From Microbacterium sp. SLBN-146 (GTDB lineage Bacteria; Actinomycetota; Actinomycetes; Actinomycetales; Microbacteriaceae), in NCBI RefSeq assembly GCF_006715145.1, contig NZ_VFMR01000001.1, positions 3,472,001-3,536,000 of the forward strand: DNA of 64,000 bases, given 5' to 3'. This document shows, piece after piece, positions 17,804-29,235 of the stretch. A program made the translations under genes and the position numbers. How positions within the stretch are numbered: position 1 is the first letter of the stretch; every line of letters starts with the position of its first letter. The notes below the pieces were generated by a model. The model was not told where the DNA came from. It saw only the letters and a program-made list of their open reading frames with translations, and ran no database searches.

Positions 17804-18601
17804 ATGACGGACACACCCAGTACCGAGCCGACCACGGCCAACAAACTGGTCGCCGAAGCGCTCGGCACCTTCCTGCTCGTCTTCGGGTCGATCGGCACGG
17901 CGCTCTTCGCCGCCGACTTCGGCACGGGTGCCGCGGGGACATCGCTCGGCGTCGGCTTCGTCGGGGTCGCGCTCGCCTTCGGCCTGACGCTCATGGCCGG
18001 CATCTACGCGTGGGGCGGGATCTCGGGAGGCCACTTCAATCCGGCCGTCACGCTCGGTCTCGCCGCGGCGGGCCGCTTCGCTTGGAAGGACGCGCCCGGC
18101 TACATCATCGCGCAGATCGTGGGTGGCGCCGTCGGCACGACCCTGATCGTGCTGATCGGCATCTTCGGACCCGCTGACTGGCTGTCACAGGCGCAGGCGG
18201 GGGGATTCGCGAGCAACGGATACGGTGACGGCGCCTTCGGGTCCCCGGGCGGATTCGGCCTCGGCGCCGCCATCATCGCCGAAGTGCTCTTCACGGCCAT
18301 CTTCGTCCTCGTGATCCTCGGCGTGACGAACGCACGACGCGGCAACGGAAACGTCGCGGGCCTCTCGATCGGGCTGACGCTCACCGTCATCCACCTCGCA
18401 TCGATCCCGATCGACAACACGTCCGTGAACCCGGCGCGTTCGATCGCGACGGCCATCTACGGTGGGATCGACCCACTGGCTCAGCTGTGGGTCTTCATCG
18501 TCTTCCCGCTCGTCGGCGGCATCCTCGCCGGATGGCTCCACCGCGCGCTCTTCGAGCCGACGAAGCTCCCGACGATCCAGAGCGAGGGCCGCGTGCGCTG
18601 A
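17804..18601 (+). CDS. aqpZ: Aquaporin Z-type water channel
   Basis: The 265-residue MIP-family protein has six membrane helices and both half-helix motifs: HFNPAVT in the first repeat and SVNPARS in the second. The AEALGTFLLVFGS opening is typical of AqpZ-type water-selective channels, although glycerol transport cannot be excluded by eye. The ATG at 17804 follows AAAGGAGG. The gene converges on katG and shares a strong hairpin terminator with it. Confidence 0.93.
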   Translation: MTDTPSTEPTTANKLVAEALGTFLLVFGSIGTALFAADFGTGAAGTSLGVGFVGVALAFGLTLMAGIYAWGGISGGHFNPAVTLGLAAAGRFAWKDAPGYIIAQIVGGAVGTTLIVLIGIFGPADWLSQAQAGGFASNGYGDGAFGSPGGFGLGAAIIAEVLFTAIFVLVILGVTNARRGNGNVAGLSIGLTLTVIHLASIPIDNTSVNPARSIATAIYGGIDPLAQLWVFIVFPLVGGILAGWLHRALFEPTKLPTIQSEGRVR

Positions 18602-18621
18602 CGCATACGCCCGAGACAGAG

Positions 18622-18657
18622 GAGCGGCCCGCCCCCGGATTCCGGGGCGGGCCGCTC
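18622..18657. terminator. Bidirectional terminator between aqpZ and katG
   Basis: A perfect 14-bp stem, GAGCGGCCCGCCCC (18622-18635) and GGGGCGGGCCGCTC (18644-18657), has an 8-nt loop. It is followed by TCTTCGT on the plus strand and TCTGTCTCG on the minus strand. It sits between two convergent stop codons. Confidence 0.85.
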
Positions 18658-18685
18658 TCTTCGTCAGCGCTGTTGAGCCGTCGGC

Positions 18686-21492
<2,807 letters not shown>

Positions 21493-21498
21493 GACATC

Positions 21499-21504
21499 AC
21501 TCTA
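21499..21504 (-). promoter_or_regulatory. -10 element of the leaderless furA-katG operon
   Basis: On the minus strand TAGAGT lies 6 nt upstream of the furA ATG (21492). The predicted -35 region, about 17 bp further on, falls inside the palindrome at 21513-21529. Confidence 0.6.
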
Positions 21505-21512
21505 CGCGCCTG

Positions 21513-21529
21513 TTTTGATCTCTTCAAAA
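21513..21529. promoter_or_regulatory. Fur-type operator of furA-katG
   Basis: TTTTGA-TCTCT-TCAAAA is a perfect 6-bp inverted repeat with a 5-nt spacer. It is A/T-rich in otherwise GC-rich DNA and lies 21-37 bp upstream of furA. It overlaps the expected -35 region, which fits autorepression relieved by peroxide. Confidence 0.7.
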
Positions 21530-21539
21530 GAAGTCCGGG

Positions 21540-22535
21540 CTACCCCGCGACGAGGGTTGGCGTTCCCGCCTCGTACTCCGTGAGATCGCCCGTCTCACCC
21601 TGGCGATAGGCACGACGGCCCACCACGAGCATGTAGAAGAGGAAGACCCCGAGGGCCGCGGCACCGAGCGCGATCTTGACAGCAGCGGGCCACGACTGGG
21701 GAGTCACGAAGCCCTCGACGAGCCCCGCGAGGGCGAGCGCGAAGACGAGCCCGATCGCGATCGTGCCGAGGGACCTTCCGGCGGCGGCGAGCGCTTCGCC
21801 GCGTGAACGCGCGCCCGGCGCGACGAGAGCCCAGAAGATCTGCAGACCCGCAGCGCCCGCGACGAAGATGCACGTGAGCTCGAGGAGGCCGTGCGGAAGG
21901 ATGAAAAGAAGGAAGACGTCGCCGCGGTCGAAAGCGAGCATGACCGCGGCCGAAGTTCCGATTCCGACGGCGTTCTGCACCAGCACCATGAGCGGCCAGA
22001 ATCCCGTGATGCCGAAGAGCACGCACTGCGCCGCGATCCAGGCGTTGTTCGTCCACACCGTCCCGGCGAAGATGGCAGCCGGATTCTCGCTGTAGTAGCC
22101 CGTGAACTGCTCCTCGGCGTAGTACTCGAGCTGCGCCTGGGGGCCGAGCGTCGCGATGAGGGCGGGGTCGCCCGAAATCCAGAAGGCGACGAGCGTCGCG
22201 ACCGCGATGAACGAGAGCGCGATGACGAGGGTCGTCCACCGCACGCGGTAGAGCGCCGCGGGAAGCTGCAGCACGAAGAAGCGCGGGATCTGGCGGAGCA
22301 CGTTCTCGGGGGCGCCCGTCAGTCGAAGACGGGCCCGCGCGAGGATCGTCGAGACGTGGTCGCCCTCTGGCGTCCTCCCCGCCGACGTCTTGAGATCGGC
22401 GAGGTCGGCCGACGCGGACTGGTAGCGCGTCACGAGTTCGTCGGCCTCGGCCCCCGAGAGCCGGCGCGCCCTGCTGAGCTGATCGAGCCGAGCCCACTCG
22501 TCGCGTCGTGCGGCGGTGAGGGCGTCGAGATCCAT
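21540..22535 (-). CDS. Stage II sporulation protein M-like membrane protein (SpoIIM/DUF95)
   Basis: A 331-residue protein with a charged N-terminal helical region (1-90) and about five to six membrane helices (about 100-315), with the SpoIIM-family stretch LPHGLLELTCIFVAGAAG. This organism group does not sporulate; such proteins commonly sit beside RDD and MoxR/DUF58 genes. It is divergent from the RDD gene with only 18 bp between start codons. Confidence 0.88.
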   Translation of the reverse strand: MDLDALTAARRDEWARLDQLSRARRLSGAEADELVTRYQSASADLADLKTSAGRTPEGDHVSTILARARLRLTGAPENVLRQIPRFFVLQLPAALYRVRWTTLVIALSFIAVATLVAFWISGDPALIATLGPQAQLEYYAEEQFTGYYSENPAAIFAGTVWTNNAWIAAQCVLFGITGFWPLMVLVQNAVGIGTSAAVMLAFDRGDVFLLFILPHGLLELTCIFVAGAAGLQIFWALVAPGARSRGEALAAAGRSLGTIAIGLVFALALAGLVEGFVTPQSWPAAVKIALGAAALGVFLFYMLVVGRRAYRQGETGDLTEYEAGTPTLVAG

Positions 22536-22544
22536 TTGAGGTTA

Positions 22545-22550
22545 ACTGTA
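22545..22550 (-). promoter_or_regulatory. -10 element for the SpoIIM-like gene
   Basis: On the minus strand TACAGT lies 9 nt before the ATG at 22535, within the 18-bp gap to the divergent RDD gene. Confidence 0.35.
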
Positions 22551-22553
22551 CGC

Positions 22554-23366
22554 ATGACGTCGCCCGCGGCCCGTATCGTCACGATCCATCAGGACGAGAT
22601 CCTGACGGGCGAGGCCGTCGCGCTGGACGTGCAGCCGATCGGGTTCTTCCTCCGCGCACTCGGAACCGTCATCGACATGATCGCGGGACTCATCCTCCTG
22701 GCGCTGTTCTCGCTCGCGGCGACCTTCCTTCTGGGCATCGATCTCATCGCCGACTCCGCTGGCCGGATCGTCGCGATCGCCCTCGTCGTGATCGTGATCG
22801 TCGTGATCCCGACGGCGGTCGAGACCTTCACGCGGGGGCGGAGCCTCGGCAAGCTCGCGGTTGGAGGCCGTATCGTCCGCACCGACGGCGGAGCGAGCGG
22901 GTTCCGTCAGGCGCTCATCCGGGCCCTCGTCGGCGTCCTCGAGCTCTGGTTCACCTTCGGCGCGGTCGCCGCGCTCGTCGGCGCTTTCACTCCGCGCTCG
23001 CAGCGGCTCGGCGACCTCCTTGCGGGGACATACTCCGAGCGCACGCGGACCCCCGCCCTCCCCGCGCCGGCACCCGGGCTTCCGCCGGCGCTCGCGGAGT
23101 GGGCGACCGTCGCCGATGTGGCGCGGCTCCCGGAACGCCTCTCGCGGCGCATCGCGCACTTCGCGCGTCAGGCGTCGGGCCTCGACCCCGCCGCGCGGGC
23201 GCGCGTTGCGGCATCCCTCGCCGACGAGTGCCTCCCGTTCGTCTCTCCCGTCCCGCCCGTCGACCCGGAGACGTTCGTCTGCGGGGTCGCGGCGATCCGT
23301 CGCGACCGGGAGCTCCGCGCCCTCGTGCTCGAGACCGAACGCGTCGAACGGCTCACCGCGGGCTGA
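22554..23366 (+). CDS. RDD family membrane protein
   Basis: A 270-residue protein with an RDD domain (about 25-150): a first membrane helix preceded by FFLRALGTVIDM, a second helix, then TRGRSLGKLAVGG, and a third segment. A soluble C-terminal extension of about 110 residues follows. RDD proteins are thought to be transport-related, with poorly defined substrates. The partner gene for SpoIIM is divergent. The start at 22554 is within 18 bp of the SpoIIM start, and longer open frames upstream run antisense to that gene. Confidence 0.88.
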   Translation: MTSPAARIVTIHQDEILTGEAVALDVQPIGFFLRALGTVIDMIAGLILLALFSLAATFLLGIDLIADSAGRIVAIALVVIVIVVIPTAVETFTRGRSLGKLAVGGRIVRTDGGASGFRQALIRALVGVLELWFTFGAVAALVGAFTPRSQRLGDLLAGTYSERTRTPALPAPAPGLPPALAEWATVADVARLPERLSRRIAHFARQASGLDPAARARVAASLADECLPFVSPVPPVDPETFVCGVAAIRRDRELRALVLETERVERLTAG

Positions 23367-23372
23367 GCGCTG

Positions 23373-23579
23373 TCAGACCCGCAACGTCTCGTGGCGGACG
23401 ACGACCCACCCCTTGGGCACGGAAAGTCGATCGGTGTGGATGGCGCAGAGGTCGTGCGCGTGCGGATCCGTCCCCCCGCCCAGGGGACCCAGCGCCGCCA
23501 TCTGGTCGCCGTAGTCGAACGTGAGGGTCGTCACCGCCTCGCGGGCGCATGCCACCTTGGAACACAGTCTCTCGCGCAT
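23373..23579 (-). CDS. DUF3499 family small zinc-ribbon-like protein
   Basis: A 68-residue protein with Cys residues at the N-terminus (RLCSKVACAREA) and in HDLCAIHTDRLSVP. This is the typical actinobacterial DUF3499 layout, with probable metal binding. The ATG at 23579 gives the canonical N-terminus; the frame stays open far upstream only because it runs through repeat DNA. DUF3499 is normally encoded beside the metallopeptidase-family gene, as here (divergent). Function unknown. Confidence 0.85.
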   Translation of the reverse strand: MRERLCSKVACAREAVTTLTFDYGDQMAALGPLGGGTDPHAHDLCAIHTDRLSVPKGWVVVRHETLRV

Positions 23580-23586
23580 CGGTGAA

Positions 23587-23592
23587 ACCCTA
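23587..23592 (-). promoter_or_regulatory. -10 element, leaderless DUF3499 mRNA
   Basis: On the minus strand TAGGGT is followed by 7 nt and the ATG at 23579. Confidence 0.5.
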
Positions 23593-23661
23593 TCCGCGCG
23601 GTGACCCTCACCCCCGCAGGCCGCGCCGACGCGAACCCGGTCCGCCAGGTTCTCCCGCCGG

Positions 23662-23743
23662 TTGGGGCGCATCCCGACGCCCGGGGCGCACAATCCCCGC
23701 CCCGCGCGTACAACCCGCGCCCCACCAGACCAAACCACGCCCC
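23662..23743. repeat. 82-bp direct repeat, copy 1
   Basis: An 82-bp sequence starting TTGGGGCGCATCCCGACGCC is identical to the copy at 23793-23874; the period is 131 bp. The two copies and their spacer fill most of the 343-bp gap between DUF3499 and the metallopeptidase-family gene. I see no gene in this gap. Confidence 0.95.
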
Positions 23744-23792
23744 GCACCCGCACTGCACCGCGCCGCTGACCGCCCGACCACCCATGCGCAGC

Positions 23793-23874
23793 TTGGGGCG
23801 CATCCCGACGCCCGGGGCGCACAATCCCCGCCCCGCGCGTACAACCCGCGCCCCACCAGACCAAACCACGCCCC
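23793..23874. repeat. 82-bp direct repeat, copy 2
   Basis: Identical base for base to 23662-23743, separated from it by 49 bp. The 82-mer contains several GGGGCG/CGCCCC elements in both orientations, so it can fold into GC-rich hairpins. Confidence 0.95.
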
Positions 23875-23910
23875 CGCCACGCTCGTGGGCGGAGAGCCTT
23901 CGCGAGAACC

Positions 23911-23916
23911 TAGGAT
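23911..23916 (+). promoter_or_regulatory. -10 element, leaderless metallopeptidase-family mRNA
   Basis: TAGGAT is followed by 6 nt and the ATG at 23923, with no Shine-Dalgarno. Confidence 0.55.
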
Positions 23917-23922
23917 GGGCGC

Positions 23923-24360
23923 ATGCCTTGGCGACGCACTCAAAGCCCGGCTCCGCCCGTGCGACGTCCCTCCCGACACGGCCGGCATGGTCGCCAGGGA
24001 CGCAGCGCCGTCGTGAGACCACCCCTGCCGCCTCTGGACACACGCGTCGAACGCTTCGACCTCGCCGTCGGCACGGCCGCCGAATTCCTGCGGTCGGCGT
24101 GGACGGAGCTGCGCGACGTGAGCTTCGAGATCGCCGACATGCCCCTCGGGCCAGACCCCGACGGGATCCCCCGTTGGCGCGTCCTGACGGCCGAGAAGCG
24201 CATCATCATGTTCCGCATCCCGATCGAGCGACTGAGCCACCCCCACCGCGACGACGACCTGCATCGCCGCATGATCGTCGAAAGTGCGGTGTTCCGCGCC
24301 GCTGCGCAGTATCTCGACCGCGATCCGTGGGATCTCGGTCCGGAGCGCTTCCGATTCTGA
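23923..24360 (+). CDS. Metallopeptidase-family protein lacking HExxH
   Basis: A 145-residue protein with a basic, low-complexity N-terminus (1-35) followed by a compact domain (about 38-145) ending WDLGPERFRF. It matches the actinobacterial family usually annotated as zincin-like metallopeptidase and conserved next to DUF3499. The metal-binding HExxH is not present, however: the corresponding helix reads RRMIVESAVFRAAAQYL. I would not predict protease activity. The ATG at 23923 is supported by the -10 element directly upstream. Confidence 0.75.
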   Translation: MPWRRTQSPAPPVRRPSRHGRHGRQGRSAVVRPPLPPLDTRVERFDLAVGTAAEFLRSAWTELRDVSFEIADMPLGPDPDGIPRWRVLTAEKRIIMFRIPIERLSHPHRDDDLHRRMIVESAVFRAAAQYLDRDPWDLGPERFRF

Positions 24361-24375
24361 CGGTCTCGACTCGCG

Positions 24376-25788
24376 CTACGGGAAGACGGTGACGGCGGGC
24401 GCCGCAGCATCCGCGGGCCACACGGCGAAGGCCGCCAACTGGTCGGGCGCCGCCATCGTGACCGCCGCCCGCAACGGGGCCCCACCGCCGTCGAGCAGAT
24501 ACACCTCGCGTCGGGTGAGGGAGAACGACGTGCTCTCGCCGGGACGCAGCGTGAAATCGACGATGGCGGATCCGTCGCGCCGCGAGACGGTGCCGGTCGC
24601 CTCGACATCGCCCGTGTTCTCGAGCGTCATCGTGGCTTCGGGGCCGCCCGGGACGGCGAACAGCGTCGGCACGTCGATTTCCGGAGACGGCGTATGCCAC
24701 GCGAAGTCGACACCCGCACCGAAGCCCGTCGTGTGCCAGGCCGCCGCGACGACCGGCGCCGTCGCGGTGATGTCGAGGATGTAGTCACCAGGGCTCAACG
24801 TTTCGAGCGCGAGCTCCGTCGGAACACCCGCCACGAGCGGCACGGTGAGGGGCGACACCGCGTCAGCCGACTCGCCGACGCCACGCACCGTCACGGTCGC
24901 TTGCGCATCGGCGGTGGCGGAGAGGAGCCGGATGAGCGTCGGCGATCCGTCGGAGGCGTCGTCGTCGTCCCCCACGACGATGCCGAGGATCCGCTGCGTC
25001 GTGTCGGACGCCGCGATTGCGCTCGCCTGGTCGACACCGCCCGGTTCGAGGACGCGCGAGATGCTCGACTGCACGGCGGCCTGTACGGGTGCCCCGCGGG
25101 AATTGATCCGGATGACGGGGCTCTCCTCTCCCCGTGCGAGGCCGGCGATCGACACGACGCGCTGGGAACCCGCTGCGACGACGATGTCCGCGCCGCCGGG
25201 AGGGACCTGCGGGCCTGACGCACCGTAGACGGTGAGCTGGACGGTCGCCGCAACGGTTCCGGGGTTGGTGAGGATCACGAAGTCGGCGGCCCCCGTCGCG
25301 CCGGACCCTGCGACGAGCCACGACTCCATGAGCGGAGGACGGCAGACCGACGCGGCGAAACCGACGAGGTCGTCGAAGGCCGCGACGGCGGACCCGGATG
25401 CCGCGAGGTCGGTGCGGCCGCTCGGCCCGGGCTCGGCGGTGAACGCGAGGGGGCCGAGACCGCTCGCGACGTCGGAAGCGGCGAGCTGGGCCGTCACGGG
25501 CTCCGGTGCACCGGGGAGAACGCCCGAGGTGACCGTCTGGACGGCGGCGACCTCGATGGCGCCCGCGGCGTCGAGGTCGCGTGCCTGGACGAGCAAGCCG
25601 CCGTCGCACGAGACGGTGCTCGCGGCGGGCGCGGGCGTCGCCTCGATGGAGACCGGCTCCCGTGTCAACGTCGGCCAGGGGATCGAGATCGCGGTGACGA
25701 CACCGACGACGGATGCCGCGGCGACGACCGTCCCCACGAGCACACGGGCGCTCGTGGTCGCCCACCGGAACACTCTGCGATCGCTCAA
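24376..25788 (-). CDS. DUF5719 family secreted or membrane-anchored protein
   Basis: A 470-residue protein with an N-terminal membrane helix (about 12-35), an Ala/Thr-rich linker and then a long beta-rich extracytoplasmic region of repeated immunoglobulin-like segments. One Cys lies near residue 59 and another near 167. It matches DUF5719 proteins found beside the large glycosyltransferase in actinobacteria. The TTG start at 25788 overlaps the upstream stop (TTGA) and has GGAGG 6 nt before it. It is probably an envelope protein; the function is unknown. Confidence 0.82.
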   Translation of the reverse strand: MSDRRVFRWATTSARVLVGTVVAAASVVGVVTAISIPWPTLTREPVSIEATPAPAASTVSCDGGLLVQARDLDAAGAIEVAAVQTVTSGVLPGAPEPVTAQLAASDVASGLGPLAFTAEPGPSGRTDLAASGSAVAAFDDLVGFAASVCRPPLMESWLVAGSGATGAADFVILTNPGTVAATVQLTVYGASGPQVPPGGADIVVAAGSQRVVSIAGLARGEESPVIRINSRGAPVQAAVQSSISRVLEPGGVDQASAIAASDTTQRILGIVVGDDDDASDGSPTLIRLLSATADAQATVTVRGVGESADAVSPLTVPLVAGVPTELALETLSPGDYILDITATAPVVAAAWHTTGFGAGVDFAWHTPSPEIDVPTLFAVPGGPEATMTLENTGDVEATGTVSRRDGSAIVDFTLRPGESTSFSLTRREVYLLDGGGAPLRAAVTMAAPDQLAAFAVWPADAAAPAVTVFP

Positions 25789-28634
25789 CGCCCCTCCTCC
25801 CAGTGCGGACCGACGACGCGCGGCATCCGTCGCGCCTCTCGGCGCGACGCCGCCGTCGGGAAGGCGAGGAGGAGCGACACGGCGACGACCCCGAGTTGGA
25901 TGCCGGCGATCATCGTCGCGGTCCTGTCCACGACGGCTGAGGTCGCCGGCCTGTCGGCGACATCCCCGATGACGCGCCAGAGCACGCCCCGCGCAGTCTC
26001 GCCGACGGGTTCGAGTCCGTCCCGCTGGTCGATCGCCGACGAGGACGACAGGCGCAGCGCGCGGGCCGCATCCGTCTCCTGCTCCGTATCGCCTTCGTTG
26101 AGGAGGACGAAGCTCACACCCCGCGACGCGAGGGACGCCACGAGGTCGTCCGCTGATCCCGTGACGAGGCCCGCAGCGACGGCAGCGATCTCCTCATCGT
26201 CGCCCGATGGAGATGTGCGGGTGGCTACGACGGTGCTCTGCGCGCCGAGGGTCTCGCTCCCGCCCCAGACGACGCGCGCCGACAGCGCTCCCGAAGCCTG
26301 CGGCGTCAAGACCAGCGTCCCGACGTCAGGGTCGTCGGCGCCTCGCACCGCGACGTACGCGGGCAGCGTGCTGACCGGGGCCCCGGCGATGAGCGTCGTG
26401 TCTCGGGCGACGGCCGTCAGCGCAGGCATCGACAGGGCAAGGATTCCCGCGGCGACCACCGCAACGACGGCGCCGCGGAGCATCGCGACCCGCGGGGCGA
26501 GGCCCGCGTCGAGCGTGACGAGGGCTCCGCCGAGGACGCCGAGCCACGCGAGGCTGAGCCCCGTCCCCGGCCACAGGGCGACGACCGTCGACTGGGAGAA
26601 CGCGACCGACACTCCCACCGCGGCGAACGCCGTCGCCAAGCCGAGTGCCGTCACGCCGAGGAGCGTCGCTCCGACCGCCCAACGCTGCGTGAGCGGTGCG
26701 ACGAGCGCAAGGACCGCGATCGGTGCGGCCAGGAGCGGCACCCACCAGAGGTGCGCGTCGGGGAGGAACGTCGCCCAGCCGGCGAAGTCGGGGGTCGGGA
26801 TACCCGCCGCCAGGAGTGCCCGGCCCGCGGCATCCGCTGCGACCTGTGGCCCGGCCCACGGGACGCCCGGATCAGCGAGGAGAGTCCACAGCCCACCGCC
26901 GCGCACGGCGTGCCAGACGAGCGGGGCCGCGAGGGCGATCGAGGGGACGATGACCCAGATGATCCGCCCGATTCCGCGGCCCGCACGCAGGATCGCCGTC
27001 AGTACGAGCACGCTGAGCCACAGGATGACGAGTGCCGGGGTCAGGGATGGTGCGCACGCGATGACGCCGGCCAGCAGGAGGGATGCCGCACCCGCTCCGG
27101 CCCAGGACCGGTGGGCGACGACTCCGGCGTAGAAGAGCCACGGCAGCAGAAGGTGCGCGAGGAGCGCGGCCGGCCGCCCCTGCGTGAGATCGGCGAGGAA
27201 CGTCGGTGCAAGCGCCCACACGGCACCGCCCAGGATTCGCAGCGACGAGCGGTCGGTGACGCGCGTCGCCGCGAACCATCCGCCGAGCGCCGCGAGCGGG
27301 AGGGCGAGCAGCCACAGGACGACGAGTCCCCGGGAGGGATCGGCGGGCCACAGGGACCCGACGATGGCGATGACGGCCGAGAACGGATCGGCGGGCGCGA
27401 TCGTGTCGAGTCCGAGCGCGCGCTGACCGAACAGGGTGTCGGCCCAGAGCTGCGCGGGGGTGTTCCGGAGCGGCTGGAGCCCCCCTCCGCCGAGAACCGG
27501 CCAGGCGAGGAGCGCGGGGAATGCGACGACCGAGGTCAGGAGTGCTCCGAGGACGAGCCACGCGCCGCCGCCCGCGAAGAAGCGGAGCTCCGTGCGCACG
27601 CGACCGCCCGGTTCGATCGGATCGTCGCCGAACCGAGCGCGCAGCTGACTGTTCGTGACGCGCAACGACGTGAGCTGCGACCAGGGGGCGCGGCGCGTTC
27701 GAGAAATCCTCCGCCGCGCGCGAGCGACCGCGACGAGCTGCACGAGGACGACGGCTGTCGCAGCCCATTCGGGCCCGATGAGGGACGGATGCTTGCGCAC
27801 GAGGTGCGAGACGGTGCGGGCGACGGCGAGGGGCAGCAGCGACAACCACAGCAGGGGCAGCGCCCACGCCGGAGAGTAGACGAGTCGCCGATGCAGTCGC
27901 GCCGCGCGCCGTGCGAACGCCCGGCGAGCCCGGTGAGCCGCCGTCGTCGGGAAGGGCATGCCGGCGACACCGTCGCCGGAGACGCTGACGATCGCCGTCG
28001 GCGCGAGCGCGACGCGTCCGCCCGCGAGACGTGTGCGAACCCCCAGATCGAGCCCCTCGTCGGCTCCGTGCAGCGCGGGGTCCAGTCCGCCGAGAGCGCG
28101 CCACGTGTCGACGCGCACGAGGACACCGCGGATATCCGACCCCAGGACGTCTTCCGTCGCGTCGTGCTGGCCCTGGTCCAGCTCGCCGTCTGCGAGACCG
28201 ACCGAGCGTCCGGTTGCCGTCATCGACACACCGAGGGAGACGATCTCGCTTCGGTCGTCGGCACGAACGAGCTTGGGCGCCGCGAATCCGACCGACGGCG
28301 ACAGCTCGAGGGTGCCTGCGAGACGCGCGAGGGCCTCGGGGTCGGGGGTCGTGTCCTGCGCGAGCAGCCAGACGGCGTCCGCCCCCTCCGCGGGACTCGC
28401 GAGAGCGAGCGCATCGGCGAAGCGCGTCGAGGCGGACGCCTCGACGACGGTTCCCGCGCGCGAGATCCTCGCCGCCTCGACGACGCCGGGCTCTTGGCCG
28501 CACAGCACGATCGTGAGGCTGTCGACCGGACGGGTCTGCACCGCGAGCGCCGCCAAAGTTCGCCGCAGGTGGTGCGCGGCGGGCGTGCGGCCGTCGGGAC
28601 GCACCACGAGAAGAGCGTGAACACGGGCGGGCAT
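25785..28634 (-). CDS. Family 2 glycosyltransferase fused to a polytopic membrane domain
   Basis: A 949-residue protein. Residues 1-250 are a GT2-like domain: VHALLVVRPDG start, QTRPVDSLTIVL, then DIRGVLVRVDTWRALGGLDPAL, a typical acceptor-side segment. About a dozen membrane helices follow (about 255-730), then an extracytoplasmic region and a final helix near 915-935. Similar fusions lie beside WhiB and DUF3499 genes in many actinobacteria and probably glycosylate an envelope acceptor. It overlaps DUF5719 by 4 bp. Confidence 0.85.
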   Translation of the reverse strand: MPARVHALLVVRPDGRTPAAHHLRRTLAALAVQTRPVDSLTIVLCGQEPGVVEAARISRAGTVVEASASTRFADALALASPAEGADAVWLLAQDTTPDPEALARLAGTLELSPSVGFAAPKLVRADDRSEIVSLGVSMTATGRSVGLADGELDQGQHDATEDVLGSDIRGVLVRVDTWRALGGLDPALHGADEGLDLGVRTRLAGGRVALAPTAIVSVSGDGVAGMPFPTTAAHRARRAFARRAARLHRRLVYSPAWALPLLWLSLLPLAVARTVSHLVRKHPSLIGPEWAATAVVLVQLVAVARARRRISRTRRAPWSQLTSLRVTNSQLRARFGDDPIEPGGRVRTELRFFAGGGAWLVLGALLTSVVAFPALLAWPVLGGGGLQPLRNTPAQLWADTLFGQRALGLDTIAPADPFSAVIAIVGSLWPADPSRGLVVLWLLALPLAALGGWFAATRVTDRSSLRILGGAVWALAPTFLADLTQGRPAALLAHLLLPWLFYAGVVAHRSWAGAGAASLLLAGVIACAPSLTPALVILWLSVLVLTAILRAGRGIGRIIWVIVPSIALAAPLVWHAVRGGGLWTLLADPGVPWAGPQVAADAAGRALLAAGIPTPDFAGWATFLPDAHLWWVPLLAAPIAVLALVAPLTQRWAVGATLLGVTALGLATAFAAVGVSVAFSQSTVVALWPGTGLSLAWLGVLGGALVTLDAGLAPRVAMLRGAVVAVVAAGILALSMPALTAVARDTTLIAGAPVSTLPAYVAVRGADDPDVGTLVLTPQASGALSARVVWGGSETLGAQSTVVATRTSPSGDDEEIAAVAAGLVTGSADDLVASLASRGVSFVLLNEGDTEQETDAARALRLSSSSAIDQRDGLEPVGETARGVLWRVIGDVADRPATSAVVDRTATMIAGIQLGVVAVSLLLAFPTAASRREARRMPRVVGPHWEEGR

Positions 28635-28643
28635 GACGTCGTC

Positions 28644-28649
28644 AGCCTA
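28644..28649 (-). promoter_or_regulatory. -10 element for the GT2/membrane fusion gene
   Basis: On the minus strand TAGGCT lies 9 nt before the ATG at 28634. Confidence 0.4.
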
Positions 28650-28853
28650 GGCGCGCATGCGAGCGAGTCGGTGAGTACGCGCCGGGAACTTCGGATGCCG
28701 AGAAGACCCGAACTGCTGCCCTCAGTGCCGATTTCGGACGGTCTGCGTCTTCTCGGCGAAGGGGGAGATCGGCCTGTGCAGCCGGTCATGCCCCTCGGAG
28801 CAACCGGTCGTTCGGAACCGCCGTTGCTTCGGAACAGTCGTCGCTTCGGGGCG

Positions 28854-29180
28854 TCAGCCGGCGCGGCGCTTGAGCTTGCGGCGCTCGCGCTCGCTGAGCC
28901 CGCCCCAGATGCCGAAGCGCTCATCGTTCTGCAGCGCGTACTCGAGGCACTGGTCGCGGACGTCGCACGTCGTGCAGATGCGCTTCGCGTCGCGCGTCGA
29001 CCCGCCCTTCTCCGGGAAGAAGGCCTCGGGGTCGGTCTGCGAGCAGAGGGCGTCGGTCTGCCACGAGAGCGGATTCTCGTCCTCGACTTCGAGGGGGCGG
29101 CGCACGCCCGGAACCCCGAGATTGACGGGATCGACGAACCAATTGTCGGGAACGCCAGAACGATACTGCGAACCGGTCAT
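28854..29180 (-). CDS. WhiB family iron-sulfur regulator (WhiB2/WhmD type)
   Basis: The 108-residue protein has the four Cys ligands of a [4Fe-4S] cluster in the WhiB pattern (ALC, then CTTC, then DQC), the G-W turn GIWGGLSERER, and a basic C-terminus KLKRRAG. Its position near manA and DUF3499 matches whiB2/whmD, which controls septation and cell division in mycobacteria and streptomycetes. A strong GGGGGGAG lies before the ATG. The 149 bp upstream include an inverted repeat (29236-29247). Confidence 0.93.
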   Translation of the reverse strand: MTGSQYRSGVPDNWFVDPVNLGVPGVRRPLEVEDENPLSWQTDALCSQTDPEAFFPEKGGSTRDAKRICTTCDVRDQCLEYALQNDERFGIWGGLSERERRKLKRRAG

Positions 29181-29235
29181 CTCGTTCTCCCCCCGGAGGT
29201 ATTACTCGTCACGCTGGTTTGCGTGTACAGGTAAT

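Noticed and set aside
28650..28853. Possible small gene between whiB and the GT2 fusion gene
   Set aside because: I saw no frame with a plausible start, codon bias or recognisable protein in these roughly 200 bp.
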